A DNA stretch of 64,000 nt from assembly GCF_018263855.1 (NCBI RefSeq), contig NZ_CP073318.1, positions 1,426,001 through 1,490,000 of the forward strand, written 5' to 3'. Of the stretch, positions 53,886 to 63,402 are shown piece after piece; position 1 is the stretch's first letter; the number at the start of each line of letters is the position of its first letter. The stretch is from Kutzneria sp. CA-103260 (lineage in GTDB: Bacteria > Actinomycetota > Actinomycetes > Mycobacteriales > Pseudonocardiaceae). The translations under genes and the position numbers were made by a program. The notes under the pieces are model-generated. The model saw only the letters and a list, made by a program, of their open reading frames with translations. It was not told the origin of the DNA and ran no database searches.

Positions 53886-54527
53886 ATGATTCGGGTGGTC
53901 GTGGTGGACGACGAGGAACTGGTGCGCTCCGGGTTCCGGCTCATCCTGGAGGCGGCGGGCGACATCGAGGTGGTCGCCACCGCGACCGGCGGGCAGGCGG
54001 TCAAGGAGATCGGCCTGCACCGGCCGGACGTGGTGCTGCTGGACATCCGCATGCCGGACGTGGACGGGCTCACGATCCTGCGCGAGCTGCGCGGCCTGGC
54101 CACGCCGCCGGTGGTGGCGATGCTGACCACCTTCGACTCCGACGAGTACATCGCCACCGCGCTGCGCTCGGGGGCCGCCGGCTTCATCCTCAAGGACACC
54201 GGCCCGGACCAGTTGGCCCAGGTGGTGCGCACGCTCGCCGCCGGCGGGGTGGTGCTGTCGCCGAAGGTCACCCGGACCGTGGTGGACGGCTACCTGTCCG
54301 GCTCCGGCGCGGCGGCCGTGGCCCAGGTGGAGAAGCTGACCGAGCGGGAGCGGGCGGTGCTGGTGCTGATCGCCGACGGACTGTCCAACGCGGACATCGG
54401 GCTGCGCATCCACGTCAGCGTCGGCACGGTGAAGGACCACGTCAGCGCCATCCTCACCAAGCTCGGCGTGGGCAGCCGGGTGCAGGCGGCGCTGGTGGCG
54501 CAGCGGGCCGGACTGCTCGAATCGTGA
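53886..54527 (+). CDS. NarL-type response regulator
   Basis: 213 aa. Receiver domain with acidic DDEE, the phosphoacceptor Asp in VVLLDIRMPDVDG and a Lys in FILKDTG; then a LuxR helix-turn-helix (LTERERAVLVLIADGLSNAD). GTGA overlap with the kinase gene. Confidence 0.95.
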   Translation: MIRVVVVDDEELVRSGFRLILEAAGDIEVVATATGGQAVKEIGLHRPDVVLLDIRMPDVDGLTILRELRGLATPPVVAMLTTFDSDEYIATALRSGAAGFILKDTGPDQLAQVVRTLAAGGVVLSPKVTRTVVDGYLSGSGAAAVAQVEKLTERERAVLVLIADGLSNADIGLRIHVSVGTVKDHVSAILTKLGVGSRVQAALVAQRAGLLES

Positions 54528-55582
54528 CCACACGAATCCAGCAGGTGCTCGCGGAGACCGGCCTCCTGGCGGTCGCCGCTTTCGACGCCTGGCTGTACGC
54601 CGACAACACCGGGGACACCATCGCCTATGCGGCGCTTGCCGTGCTGGCGCTGGTTTTCCGCCGCCGCTGGCCCGTCGCCGCGTTCCTGTTGACGTTGCCG
54701 GCCCTGTTCGTCTCCAGCTCGGTGGTCGCCACGGTGATCACCCTGTACGCCCTCGCGGTCCGGCACAGCAACAAGGGGCTGCTTGTCGCATGTGGACTGG
54801 CCGCGGCGATCGGCGACCTGTACCCGTGGCACGACTTCGAGCAGCTGGACGCCAATCTGGTGCTCGACGCCATCTACGCCACCATGACCGCCGCCGCGCC
54901 GCTGTTCCTCGGGCAGCTGGTGCGCAGCCTCCGCGACATCCGGCAGGCTCGTGAGCACGAGCGGGAGATGGACGCCCAGGCGGTGCTGGCCCGTGAGCGC
55001 AACCAGCTGGCCCGCGAGATGCACGATGTCGTGTCGCACCAGGTGTCGCTGATCGCCGTGCAGGCCGGGGCGTTGCAGGTCAGCACCGCTGATCCGGCGG
55101 CCAAGGACGCCGCCGAGAACATCCGCCGGCTCTCCGTGGACACCCTCGACGAGTTGCGGCACATGGTCAACCTGCTGCGGGCCGCTGGCAGCGCCGACAC
55201 CGAGCTCGCGCCGCAGCCGACCCTGTCCGACCTGTCGAAGCTGGTGGCCACCAGCGGCATCGAGACCCGTGTCGTCGGCACGGTCCCGGAGGTGGACCCG
55301 CCGGTGCAGCGGACCATCTACCGCACCATCCAGGAGGCGCTGACCAACGTCCGCAAGCACGCCCCCGGCAGCGTCGCGACCGTGGAGTTCGAGCGCGCGG
55401 ACGGAGAACTCGCCGTCACGGTGGCCAACACGCCGTCGTCCCGACCGGTGCTGGCGCTGCCCAGCGCCCGGCACGGGCTGGTCGGCTTGCAGGAGCGGGC
55501 TGCCCTGCTCGGCGGAACCGTCAGCGCCGGTCCGACCGAGGACGGCGGCTTCCGGTTGCGCCTGCGGTTGCCGCTGGGCTGA
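54524..55582 (+). CDS. Sensor histidine kinase, NarL-partner (HisKA_3) type
   Basis: 352 aa. About four membrane helices (residues 10-120) lead to a HisKA_3 dimerisation domain with phospho-His in LAREMHDVVSHQVSLI and an ATPase with TIQEALTNVRKHA and ARHGLVGLQERAALLGG. Translationally coupled to its regulator. Confidence 0.94.
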   Translation: MTTRIQQVLAETGLLAVAAFDAWLYADNTGDTIAYAALAVLALVFRRRWPVAAFLLTLPALFVSSSVVATVITLYALAVRHSNKGLLVACGLAAAIGDLYPWHDFEQLDANLVLDAIYATMTAAAPLFLGQLVRSLRDIRQAREHEREMDAQAVLARERNQLAREMHDVVSHQVSLIAVQAGALQVSTADPAAKDAAENIRRLSVDTLDELRHMVNLLRAAGSADTELAPQPTLSDLSKLVATSGIETRVVGTVPEVDPPVQRTIYRTIQEALTNVRKHAPGSVATVEFERADGELAVTVANTPSSRPVLALPSARHGLVGLQERAALLGGTVSAGPTEDGGFRLRLRLPLG

Positions 55583-55639
55583 CGGGTTGGGATGCTGGGC
55601 CGGGGCCCAGACGCAGTCGACCCGAAGTCGGTGAGAGAT

Positions 55640-56923
55640 GTGGGCACGGCGAACCGGATCGTGATCGTCGGCGGTGGCTTCGCCGGGTTCCACGCGGCTC
55701 GCGCGCTGTCCCGCGCCGCGCCGCCGGGCACCGAGCTGGTGCTGATCAACAAAACCGACTACTTCCTGTACCTGCCGTTGCTGCCCCAGGTGGCGTCGGC
55801 CGCGTTGGACCCGCGCCGGATCGCGGTGTCGCTGACCAAGGCACTGCCCAGGGTGCGGCTGGCGCTGGGCGCGGTCGACGAGGTGTCGGTGGACCGCCGC
55901 GAGGTGAGCTACACCGATCCCGAGGGTAGCTCACGTGCCGTGGGTTACGACCGCCTGGTCCTGACCGCTGGCAGCGTGAACAAGCTGCTGCCGATCCCGG
56001 GGGTCGGCGCCCACGCGCACGGTTTCCGTGGCATCGCCGAGGCGTTGTACTTGCGGGATCACGTGATTCGGCAGATCGAGCTGGCCGGTGCCACCGACGA
56101 TCCGGCCGTACGGGACGCCCGCTGCACGTTTGTCGTGGTGGGGGCGGGGTACACCGGCACTGAGGTGGCGGCCCAGGGCCCGCCGCTCACCGCGGCGGTC
56201 GCGCACCGCTACGCCGCGCTTCGCGGGCAGCGGATCCGCTGGCTGCTGCTGGACGTGGCGCCGAAGGTGTTGCCGGAGCTGGATCCCCGGTTGTCCAAGG
56301 CGGCGGACCGGTTGCTGCGCAAGCGTGGCGTCGAGGTGTTGACCGGCACATCCGTGAAGGAAGCGACCGCGGAGGGTGTGCTGCTGACCAACGGCGACTT
56401 CGTGCCGAGCCGGACGCTGGCGTGGTGTGTCGGCGTGCGGCCGGATCCGGTCACGGAAGCGACCGGCCTGCCGACCGAGCGCGGCCGGATCGTGGTCGAC
56501 GCGACGCTCGCCGTGCCCGGGCATCCGGAGGTCTTCGCCTGCGGGGACTGCGCCGCGGTGCCGGATCTGACCCGGCCCGGGGAGCTGACGGCGATGACCG
56601 CGCAGCACGCGATGCGACAGGGCAAGCGGGCTGGTCTCAACGTCGCCGCCTCGCTGGGCCATGGCCGGATCGCCGAGTACAAGCACCACGACCTGGGCTT
56701 CGTCGTCGACCTGGGCGGATTGCAGGCGGCGGCGAACCCGCTCGGCGTGCCGCTGTCCGGGCTGCCGGCCGCGCTCGTGACGCGCGGGTACCACCTGTTG
56801 GCAATGCCCGGCAACCGGGCGCGGACGTTGATCGACTGGGCGGCGGACGCGGTGTTCGGCCGCCAAACGGTGCAACTGGGCCTGATCCGCTCGGGCGACG
56901 TGCCCTTGGAGGAGACCGGATAG
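55640..56923 (+). CDS. FAD-dependent NAD(P)H oxidoreductase, type II NADH dehydrogenase-like
   Basis: 427 aa. FAD site IVGGGFAGFHAARAL, a second nucleotide-binding glycine motif VVGAGYTGTEVAAQ and CGDCAAVPDLTRPG. Likely passes electrons from NADH to quinone. GTG 55640 is preceded by GGTGAGAG. Confidence 0.87.
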   Translation: MGTANRIVIVGGGFAGFHAARALSRAAPPGTELVLINKTDYFLYLPLLPQVASAALDPRRIAVSLTKALPRVRLALGAVDEVSVDRREVSYTDPEGSSRAVGYDRLVLTAGSVNKLLPIPGVGAHAHGFRGIAEALYLRDHVIRQIELAGATDDPAVRDARCTFVVVGAGYTGTEVAAQGPPLTAAVAHRYAALRGQRIRWLLLDVAPKVLPELDPRLSKAADRLLRKRGVEVLTGTSVKEATAEGVLLTNGDFVPSRTLAWCVGVRPDPVTEATGLPTERGRIVVDATLAVPGHPEVFACGDCAAVPDLTRPGELTAMTAQHAMRQGKRAGLNVAASLGHGRIAEYKHHDLGFVVDLGGLQAAANPLGVPLSGLPAALVTRGYHLLAMPGNRARTLIDWAADAVFGRQTVQLGLIRSGDVPLEETG

Positions 56924-57037
56924 CGGGCCACCCGATTAACACGCCCGGTCTCGCCCCGCGTCATACCTGGGGCGGACACCCTTGGTCGTCTTCCGGTCGG
57001 ACGCGGGCGCAACGCCGGGCTGGCCAGGCTGGCGATC

Positions 57038-58468
57038 ATGGGGATATCAGCCTTGGCCATCGCGGTCGCGACCGTCGCGTCGCTGACCGCCGCACCGCAC
57101 CCGGTCCTCGACTGGCACGCCTGTGCCACCGGACCCGACGACGCCATCGGCAGGGAACTCGACGACCACGGCGGCCAGTGCGCCGAGATCACCGTGCCGA
57201 TGGACTACACCGGACCTGACGGCCGCACGATGTCCATCGCCATCTCACGGATCCGCGCCACCGACCCGGCCCACCGACGCGGCGTCATGCTGCTCAACCC
57301 GGGCGGCCCCGGCGGCAGCGGCCTGGAGATGGCGATGATGGGCGCGTACTCGGCGCCGCTGGGCGCGGCCTACGACCTGATCGGCTTCGACCCGCGCTTC
57401 GTCGGCCGCAGCGGGGCGATGACGTGCGGCTGGACCACGACCACCTTCCAGCGCTCGGCCGGTCCGGACCTGCGCAGCTACTGGCAGAACGCGGCGCTGC
57501 AAGCGAAACTGGCCGCCGGTTGCGTGAACAACAACCGGGATGTGTTGCCGTACGCCAGCACCCGCAACACCGCGCGCGACATGGACGCCATCCGGCAGGC
57601 GCTCGGCGAGCAGCGGATCTCCTACTACGGCGGCTCGTACGGCACCTATCTGGGCGCTGTGTACCTCCAGATTTTCGGCGACCGGGCGGACCGGTTCGTG
57701 TTGGACAGCGCGGCGAATCCCGACACCTTCGGGCCCGGCGTGTTCACCAACCAGGGGCCGGCGATGAACGCCGCGCTGAACCACTTCGCGCAGTGGGCCG
57801 CCGGCAAGCAGGGCATCGGTGACACCGCCCAGGCCGTGCTCGACACCGTGAACCATCTGGTGCAGCACGCCCCGGCGCACGTCGGCAAGTACACGGTGGA
57901 CGCTCATGTGCTGCCGCTGCTGATCTACGCCGGCCTGCCCAGCGACGACGCCGCCAGCTACACCGAGCTCGCCACCGAGATCCGGCAGTTGCGCGACAGC
58001 AGCCCGACCCCGACCGCGCAGCTGGCCGCCAAGCTCGACGGGCTCTTCAACGGCAGCCCCGATTCCCCGGACCAGGCCGGCACGCCGATCCTGTGCGCCG
58101 ACCGCGCGGTGTCGCATGATCCGGCGTCCTACTACCGTGACATTCAGGCGCATCGAGCCGACGAGCCGCTGTTCGGCCCGATCACCCGCGACATCACGCC
58201 GTGCGCTTTCTGGCCCACCACACCGATCGAACCGCCGACCAAGGTCCACAATGACGTCCCGGTCCTGATCGTCAGCGCCCAGGGTGACCCGGTCACGCCG
58301 TACTCCGGCCAGTTGGTGATGCACAAGGACCTGACCGGGTCGCGGATGGTGACCCAGCTCGGCGCCTACCACCACGGCGTTTTCCTCGGCAACGACTGCA
58401 TCGACGCCGCCGTGGTGGACTACTTCACCGGCGGCCCGCTGCCGGCCACCGACAAGACCTGCGCCTAG
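57038..58468 (+). CDS. Secreted alpha/beta hydrolase, tripeptidyl aminopeptidase-like
   Basis: 476 aa. Short export signal (1-20), NPGGPGGSG oxyanion region, nucleophile GGSYGTYLG and a C-terminal domain ending with catalytic His region GAYHHGVFLGNDC. Likely cleaves extracellular peptides. The 3' end overlaps the convergent PhzF gene by 4 bp. Confidence 0.88.
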   Translation: MGISALAIAVATVASLTAAPHPVLDWHACATGPDDAIGRELDDHGGQCAEITVPMDYTGPDGRTMSIAISRIRATDPAHRRGVMLLNPGGPGGSGLEMAMMGAYSAPLGAAYDLIGFDPRFVGRSGAMTCGWTTTTFQRSAGPDLRSYWQNAALQAKLAAGCVNNNRDVLPYASTRNTARDMDAIRQALGEQRISYYGGSYGTYLGAVYLQIFGDRADRFVLDSAANPDTFGPGVFTNQGPAMNAALNHFAQWAAGKQGIGDTAQAVLDTVNHLVQHAPAHVGKYTVDAHVLPLLIYAGLPSDDAASYTELATEIRQLRDSSPTPTAQLAAKLDGLFNGSPDSPDQAGTPILCADRAVSHDPASYYRDIQAHRADEPLFGPITRDITPCAFWPTTPIEPPTKVHNDVPVLIVSAQGDPVTPYSGQLVMHKDLTGSRMVTQLGAYHHGVFLGNDCIDAAVVDYFTGGPLPATDKTCA

Positions 58469-59277
58469 CGGACCTCGCCGCCGAGCCAGAGGCCGTCCGG
58501 GGCGAACCGGAGGATGATCTCTGACGGCCGGCCCATCGCCCGGCCCTGGCGGATCCGAAGTGGACGGTCGGTTCGGTCGACAAGGCCGTTGGGCAGCAAC
58601 CCGAACGCGAGCGCGGCGGCGGCGATGCCCGTCGCCGCGTCCTCGGGATAGCCGGAGGCGCGAGGGAACTGCCGGGCGTCGAATCGCCGGTCGCCCGATG
58701 GCGCGTAGGGGTACAGGCCGGTGGAGCCGATCTGGTCGCAAACCTCCTGCACGCGGCCGAAATCCGGGCGTAGGGCATCGAGTGTGGCCAGGTCGGCGAT
58801 GGGGATCAGGGTCTTGACCCGGGCGGTGCGGGCGTTCTGGACCGGGAACGGCGCGAGGTCGGTGGTCGTGATGCCCAGGACGTCGAGGATGTCGTCGAAC
58901 TCCGACACTGGTTCGACGATGCCTTCCGGTTGGCTGATCTCGATGGTGTCGTCGGTCAGGCGGGCGTGGACCACGCCTCCGGCGGTGGTGAGCGTGAGGC
59001 GGTCTTTGGTGATGCGGCCCAGTTTGCGCAACACCCAGAGCGCGCCGACCGTGGCGTGCCCGCACATCGACATCTCGTGGTTCGGCACCCAGAACCGCAG
59101 GGCGTGGTCGAATCCCTCCGGTGCGGTCAGCACAAAGCCGGCCTCGTGACCGTGATCGCGGGCGACCTGTCGCATTTCGGCATCGGACAGGTCGTCCGCC
59201 TCGATCACGATCGGCGCCGGGTTGCCGCCGTTCGGGCCGGCGGTGAACACGTGGGTCATGTGGACCGTGGGCGACAT
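58465..59277 (-). CDS. PhzF-family isomerase/epimerase
   Basis: 270 aa. Family signature THVFTAGPNGGNPAPIVIEA and NHEMSMCGHATVGALWVL. ATG 59277 overlaps the upstream ArsR stop (TGATG), so the pair is coupled. Substrate unknown. Confidence 0.88.
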   Translation of the reverse strand: MSPTVHMTHVFTAGPNGGNPAPIVIEADDLSDAEMRQVARDHGHEAGFVLTAPEGFDHALRFWVPNHEMSMCGHATVGALWVLRKLGRITKDRLTLTTAGGVVHARLTDDTIEISQPEGIVEPVSEFDDILDVLGITTTDLAPFPVQNARTARVKTLIPIADLATLDALRPDFGRVQEVCDQIGSTGLYPYAPSGDRRFDARQFPRASGYPEDAATGIAAAALAFGLLPNGLVDRTDRPLRIRQGRAMGRPSEIILRFAPDGLWLGGEVR

Positions 59278-59945
59278 CAGACCTCTACGCCGAGCTTGCG
59301 CAGGGCCGTGCGCCCCTTGCCGGTCACGTCCAGGATTCGGCTTCCCGGTCGACGTCGAACCCACTGCCGCGCAAAGAAGTTGTCGGCAATGGTCGCGCCC
59401 AACGCGCCGCCCAGGTGCGGCGCGTGCTCCGTCCAATCAGGACACCCGTAGGCGAAGCGCCGGCGGCTGTCGTGGAGTGGGGCCGGGTCGGCTACGCCGA
59501 ACCTGGACAGCAGCCCGGCCGCTGGGCCTTCGAGCAGGTTCGTCTCGCCGGTGATGATCTCCTGCCGGAGCAGCGTGTTGAGCACGGCGACCCCGAGCTT
59601 GCCGCCGATGTGGTCGTAGCAGGCCCGGGCCTCGGCGATGTCATGCTGGGTGGTCTCGGTCTCGGTCGTGACGCCCGCCGCCGCGGCCAGGTTGGCCAGC
59701 GCCTCGGCCAAGTGCGCGTTCGGCAACCGGTAGAGGCTCCGCCGGCCGTGCCGCTCGGTGGCCAGCAGCCCGGCCTTTCGCAGCAGGCTCAGATGGTTGC
59801 CCACCTGGGCCTGCGCCGCGCCGGCCGCCTCCACCAGCTCGCTGAACGCGCACGGGCCGTGCTTGGCGACGTGGCTCAGCAGCGTCACCCGCAGCGGGTG
59901 GGCCAGCTGGCGGCTCAGCTCGGCCACCGCGCCAGCATGTTTCAT
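59277..59945 (-). CDS. ArsR-family regulator
   Basis: 222 aa. ArsR-type winged HTH at residues about 10-90 (QLAHPLRVTLLSHVAK, QVGNHLSLLRKAGLL); a C-terminal half of about 120 residues has no family Cys metal site. ATG 59945 lies inside an operator-like repeat, implying self-repression and control of the PhzF gene. Confidence 0.87.
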   Translation of the reverse strand: MKHAGAVAELSRQLAHPLRVTLLSHVAKHGPCAFSELVEAAGAAQAQVGNHLSLLRKAGLLATERHGRRSLYRLPNAHLAEALANLAAAAGVTTETETTQHDIAEARACYDHIGGKLGVAVLNTLLRQEIITGETNLLEGPAAGLLSRFGVADPAPLHDSRRRFAYGCPDWTEHAPHLGGALGATIADNFFARQWVRRRPGSRILDVTGKGRTALRKLGVEV

Positions 59946-59981
59946 GAATGTATGAAACGTCGATGCGCGGTCAGCTGTCAA
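59939..59981 (-). promoter_or_regulatory. Leaderless promoter with overlapping operator
   Basis: On the minus strand: TTGACA (59981-59976), 18 bp, TTTCAT, six bases, ATG. GTTTCAT, GAATGT, ATGAAAC (59939-59958) is an inverted repeat covering the -10 and the start codon. Confidence 0.75.
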
Positions 59982-59990
59982 GGGCGGGGC

Positions 59991-61151
59991 TCAGCCCGCC
60001 AGCCAGGCCGCGATGTCGGTGATCACCTCGGGGTCCACGTGCTGCGCGGGCTCGTACTCGGCCGGGGTGGAAGGGCCGCTGCCGGTGAAGAACAGGTGGT
60101 TGTCGGCGTCGTAGACGCGGATGGTCACATTGGGGCGATCGGCCAGTTTCGCCTGCCACCGGGCCAGATCGTCGGCGATGGTCACCTGGTAGTCGCGGGC
60201 GCCCTGGCACAGGAGCATGGGCAGGTCCAGGGCGGCCGCGGTGGCCGGGCCGTCGTAGGAGCGAAGGTCGAGCCAGTAGCTGGCGGGCACGCCGAAAGGC
60301 AGCTCGGCGGCGGGAGTGTCAGGAGAGAGGTCTGGACTGTCGACCAGATCCGCCTGCCGGGCGACGGCCTCGACGGTGGCCTCGGGCGCCCCGATGTGGC
60401 GGAACTGGCGCACCATGGCCCGGTGCAAGGGCTGGGCCCCGCCGGCGAGCAGGATGAGGCCGGCGACGTCCGTGCAGGCGGCGGCGATCCGCGGGGCGAT
60501 GGTGCCGCCGAGGCTGTGACCGAGCAGATAGATCGGGCCGATGTCCTTGCGCTGTCGAAGAAGCCGCACAGCGGCGAGGACGGCCGGCGCGTACTCGTCG
60601 TACGCGGTGGCGACCTGCTGGGGACGCTTGTCCAGGCGCAGCACGGCGATGCCCCGGCTGGCCAGCCCCCAGGCGATGTCCTTCAACGGTTTGTTGCGGC
60701 CGATGGTCTCGTCGCGGTCGTGCGAGCCGGATCCGCTCAAGGTCACCACCGCCGGCCACGGACCGGATCCCCGCGGCAGGCTGAGCGTGCCGGCCACGTC
60801 GTCCAGCGGGACCTCGTCGAACCGCTCGACGTCCACATAGGACGGCGGCTCCCAAGGGGCGATCGGCTCCGCCGCGCTGGCCGGCGCGAACTGGAGACCG
60901 CCGAGGCCGTTGGGCCCCACCACGATCACCAAGGTCAGCCGACCGTCGGAGAACTCCAGGGGAATCCGGGTCGTGCCCTGCTCGGTGACCGCTGGGCCGG
61001 CACTGACGAACGCCCCGTACTGGGCCACCACCGCCGACCACCCCGACTCGATCGCTTCCGGTGTCACCAGCGACCGCAGCTGCGGCGCGAACAGCTCGTG
61101 GATCTCGGCAAACCGTCCGTCCCGCAACAACTCCACGATGTCCACGGTCAT
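59991..61151 (-). CDS. Two-domain alpha/beta hydrolase
   Basis: 386 aa. Residues 1-90 are a DUF3887-like domain (IVELLRDGRFAEIHELFAPQ); residues about 110-386 are an alpha/beta hydrolase with nucleophile GHSLGG and His in DADNHLFF. The start overlaps the kinase-like gene stop (ATGA). Confidence 0.86.
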   Translation of the reverse strand: MTVDIVELLRDGRFAEIHELFAPQLRSLVTPEAIESGWSAVVAQYGAFVSAGPAVTEQGTTRIPLEFSDGRLTLVIVVGPNGLGGLQFAPASAAEPIAPWEPPSYVDVERFDEVPLDDVAGTLSLPRGSGPWPAVVTLSGSGSHDRDETIGRNKPLKDIAWGLASRGIAVLRLDKRPQQVATAYDEYAPAVLAAVRLLRQRKDIGPIYLLGHSLGGTIAPRIAAACTDVAGLILLAGGAQPLHRAMVRQFRHIGAPEATVEAVARQADLVDSPDLSPDTPAAELPFGVPASYWLDLRSYDGPATAAALDLPMLLCQGARDYQVTIADDLARWQAKLADRPNVTIRVYDADNHLFFTGSGPSTPAEYEPAQHVDPEVITDIAAWLAG

Positions 61152-62680
61152 GACTGCACCGGGGTGAGCGCGTAGACCTGGTTCGCGCCGGCGCCACACT
61201 GCCACTGCTGCATGCGAGTGCCGTCGTCGGTGGCGCCGTTGGTCACGTCCAGGCAGGCGTTGCTGTGCTGCGCCATGAACGCGAACGCGCCGCTGCCTTG
61301 GTCGACCGGTTTCCACTGCTGGTTCGCCCCGCCGCCGTAGGTCCACAGCTGCACCGGCGTGCCGTTGGCGGTCGCCGCCGGCCCGCCGGTGACGTCCAGG
61401 CCGAGCGCCGGGGCGTTGCGGTTCATGATCTCGTAGAAGCCGTTGGCGGTGGGGACGAACTGCCACTCCTGGTTGGTCTTCCCCTCACCACAGGTCCACT
61501 CCACCACCGGCGTGCCATTGTCCTTGCCGCCGCCGGCGGCGTCCACGCACTTGCCGGTGCTGGTGTTGCTGATCGTGTACCAGACGCCGGCGTCGATTTT
61601 GGTCGCCGCGGCCGCGAGCGTCGTGGCGGACGTCGTCGCTGTCGTGGTGGTCGTGGTGGCGGTGGTCGTCACCGGCGGCCGCGTGGTGGACGGGACCTGG
61701 GCCGCCTCGGTGTGCGAACCGCCGCCGTACACCAGCAGCACGGCGGCCAGCGCCGTGATGAACACAGTGAACACCACGCCGGCGCCGACGAAGATGGCGG
61801 TCTTGCGACGGGCCTCCGGCGTCTCGACGGTCGGCGGCGGCGAACCCGGCTCCGGCGGCTCGCTGACCGTGCGGGACACCTCCGCCCGTCTGCGGGCGAT
61901 CATGTCCTGCACCGCGGGCGGCCAGGGATGGACCGGGCGGCCGATGGCCTCCAGGATCTGCGCCGGCTGCGGGCGGCGGGACGGGTCCTTGGCCAGGCAG
62001 GGGCCGATGATCCAGCGCAGCGTGTCCGGCACCGGGCCCAGGTCCGGTTCCACGTGCAGGGCGTTGGCCAGCGTCTGCTGCGGCGACGGCGCGGCGAACG
62101 GATTCCGGCCGGTCACCGCCGTGTACAGGATCGTGCCGTAGGCGAACACGTCGCCGGCCCAGCTGAACGGTTGGCCCGCCGCCTGCTCGGGGGCCAGGAA
62201 GCCGGCCGAGCCGGCCAGCCCCGGGGCGTGCGTGAGCCCGAAGTCGATCACCTTGGGGCCGTCCTCGGCCAGCAGCACGTTGGCCGGGTTGAGATTGCGG
62301 TGCAGCAGGCCCGCGCCGTGGATCTCGGCCAGCGCCTGGGCCATGCCCGCCGCCAGCACCAGCGCCGACTCCGCCGGCAGCCGCCCCGCCTGCCGCAGCG
62401 ACGGGCCCGCCACGAACGCCGTCGCCACCCACGGCACCGGCGACTCCAGGTCGCCGTCCACCAGCGGCGCGCTGCACGGCCCCACCACCAGCCGGGCGTT
62501 CGACAGCTCGCGGCGGAACCCCTCGTCCCGCACCAGCTGCGGCGGCAGCAGCCGCAGCGCCACCAGCCGCCCGTCCGGACCGACGCCGAGCAGCACACGA
62601 CCCGCTCTACCCCGTCCCAGCAGGGCGATGGTCCGGAACTGGGCCACCGCCACCGGGTCGGACGTCCCCAAGGGCCTCAC
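61148..62680 (-). CDS. Membrane kinase-like protein with extracellular ricin domain (probable pseudokinase)
   Basis: 510 aa. Residues about 10-255 are kinase-like: glycine loop LGRGRAGRV, DFG present (DFGLTHAPG, Asp146). However, the VAxK lysine is Arg43 (VALRLL) and the HRD motif is HRN (Asn129, LLHRNLNPANVLL). A membrane helix (about 294-320), a Thr-rich linker and a ricin B trefoil (about 365-510, with QW repeats) follow. It may sense carbohydrate outside the cell. GTG 62680 has GGAGGG upstream. Confidence 0.82.
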   Translation of the reverse strand: MRPLGTSDPVAVAQFRTIALLGRGRAGRVLLGVGPDGRLVALRLLPPQLVRDEGFRRELSNARLVVGPCSAPLVDGDLESPVPWVATAFVAGPSLRQAGRLPAESALVLAAGMAQALAEIHGAGLLHRNLNPANVLLAEDGPKVIDFGLTHAPGLAGSAGFLAPEQAAGQPFSWAGDVFAYGTILYTAVTGRNPFAAPSPQQTLANALHVEPDLGPVPDTLRWIIGPCLAKDPSRRPQPAQILEAIGRPVHPWPPAVQDMIARRRAEVSRTVSEPPEPGSPPPTVETPEARRKTAIFVGAGVVFTVFITALAAVLLVYGGGSHTEAAQVPSTTRPPVTTTATTTTTTATTSATTLAAAATKIDAGVWYTISNTSTGKCVDAAGGGKDNGTPVVEWTCGEGKTNQEWQFVPTANGFYEIMNRNAPALGLDVTGGPAATANGTPVQLWTYGGGANQQWKPVDQGSGAFAFMAQHSNACLDVTNGATDDGTRMQQWQCGAGANQVYALTPVQS

Positions 62681-63021
62681 ACCGTTTCCCTCCGTCAACT
62701 TCGGCCCAGAGGTTAGCGGGCGGGCCAAGAGCTGGGGAATGTAACGAGACGACGGCGACCCCGATGAACCTCTGTTCATGGTCAGGGAGACGCCGTGACT
62801 CACGCGGTGATCGGTCCGGCCGCTCGCTGGTCGAGTGCTGTGCTTCGGCCGAACTGCCCACGGGCGTTGTCACCCGGCTGACGCACAAGCCGATCAGCCA
62901 TGTGGAGCCACACTTCCCGGCCCGCTTGGTGGAACGGCTGCCGCGCGACGACGAGGCTCGACGACACACCGCCGGGCCGGCAGCGTTCGGCGCCGGAGGT
63001 GATCGTCGAGCCCCTGACGCC
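62681..63021. other. Intergenic stretch without a recognisable gene
   Basis: Upstream of the kinase-like gene and downstream of the holin-like gene. Open frames here do not resemble any protein. The kinase promoter must lie in it. Confidence 0.4.
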
Positions 63022-63318
63022 TCAGGAAGCCGGGGCCGCCGGCGGCGTGGCGGCGGGCGGCGTGTCGGGCAGCGGCCGCGGGGTGTGCTTGGCCAGCCAG
63101 CCGGCGGCGAAGGTCAGCCCGCCGACGACGGCCCCGCTGATCAGGGCCGTCGCCCAGCCGGGCACGCCGTCGGGGAAGACGTACTTGGCCACCAGGTCCA
63201 TCACGAAGCTGGTGGCCAGTGCGGTGGTGCTGGCCGCCTTGACCTTGGTCTCCACGGCGTGGAAGACGCCGATCTCGGCCTGGCGGGCCTCACGGGAGAA
63301 GAAGCGCTTGAGATCCAT
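63022..63318 (-). CDS. Small holin-like membrane protein
   Basis: 98 aa. An amphipathic N-terminus (MDLKRFFSREARQAEIGVFH) is followed by two hydrophobic helices and a Pro-rich tail. Similar proteins occur in actinobacterial phages and chromosomes. No phage genes are nearby, so lysis is not implied. Confidence 0.65.
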   Translation of the reverse strand: MDLKRFFSREARQAEIGVFHAVETKVKAASTTALATSFVMDLVAKYVFPDGVPGWATALISGAVVGGLTFAAGWLAKHTPRPLPDTPPAATPPAAPAS

Positions 63319-63402
63319 CGCGGCGGGTCCTCTCGGAATCGTCGGGTCGACGACGGAGATGATCCTCCGGTATGCCGCGCGATACGCCTTGTGCCCGAAA
63401 GG

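Noticed and set aside
63022..63318. Prophage remnant
   Set aside because: Only one holin-like gene is present; no integrase, terminase, capsid or lysin gene lies nearby.
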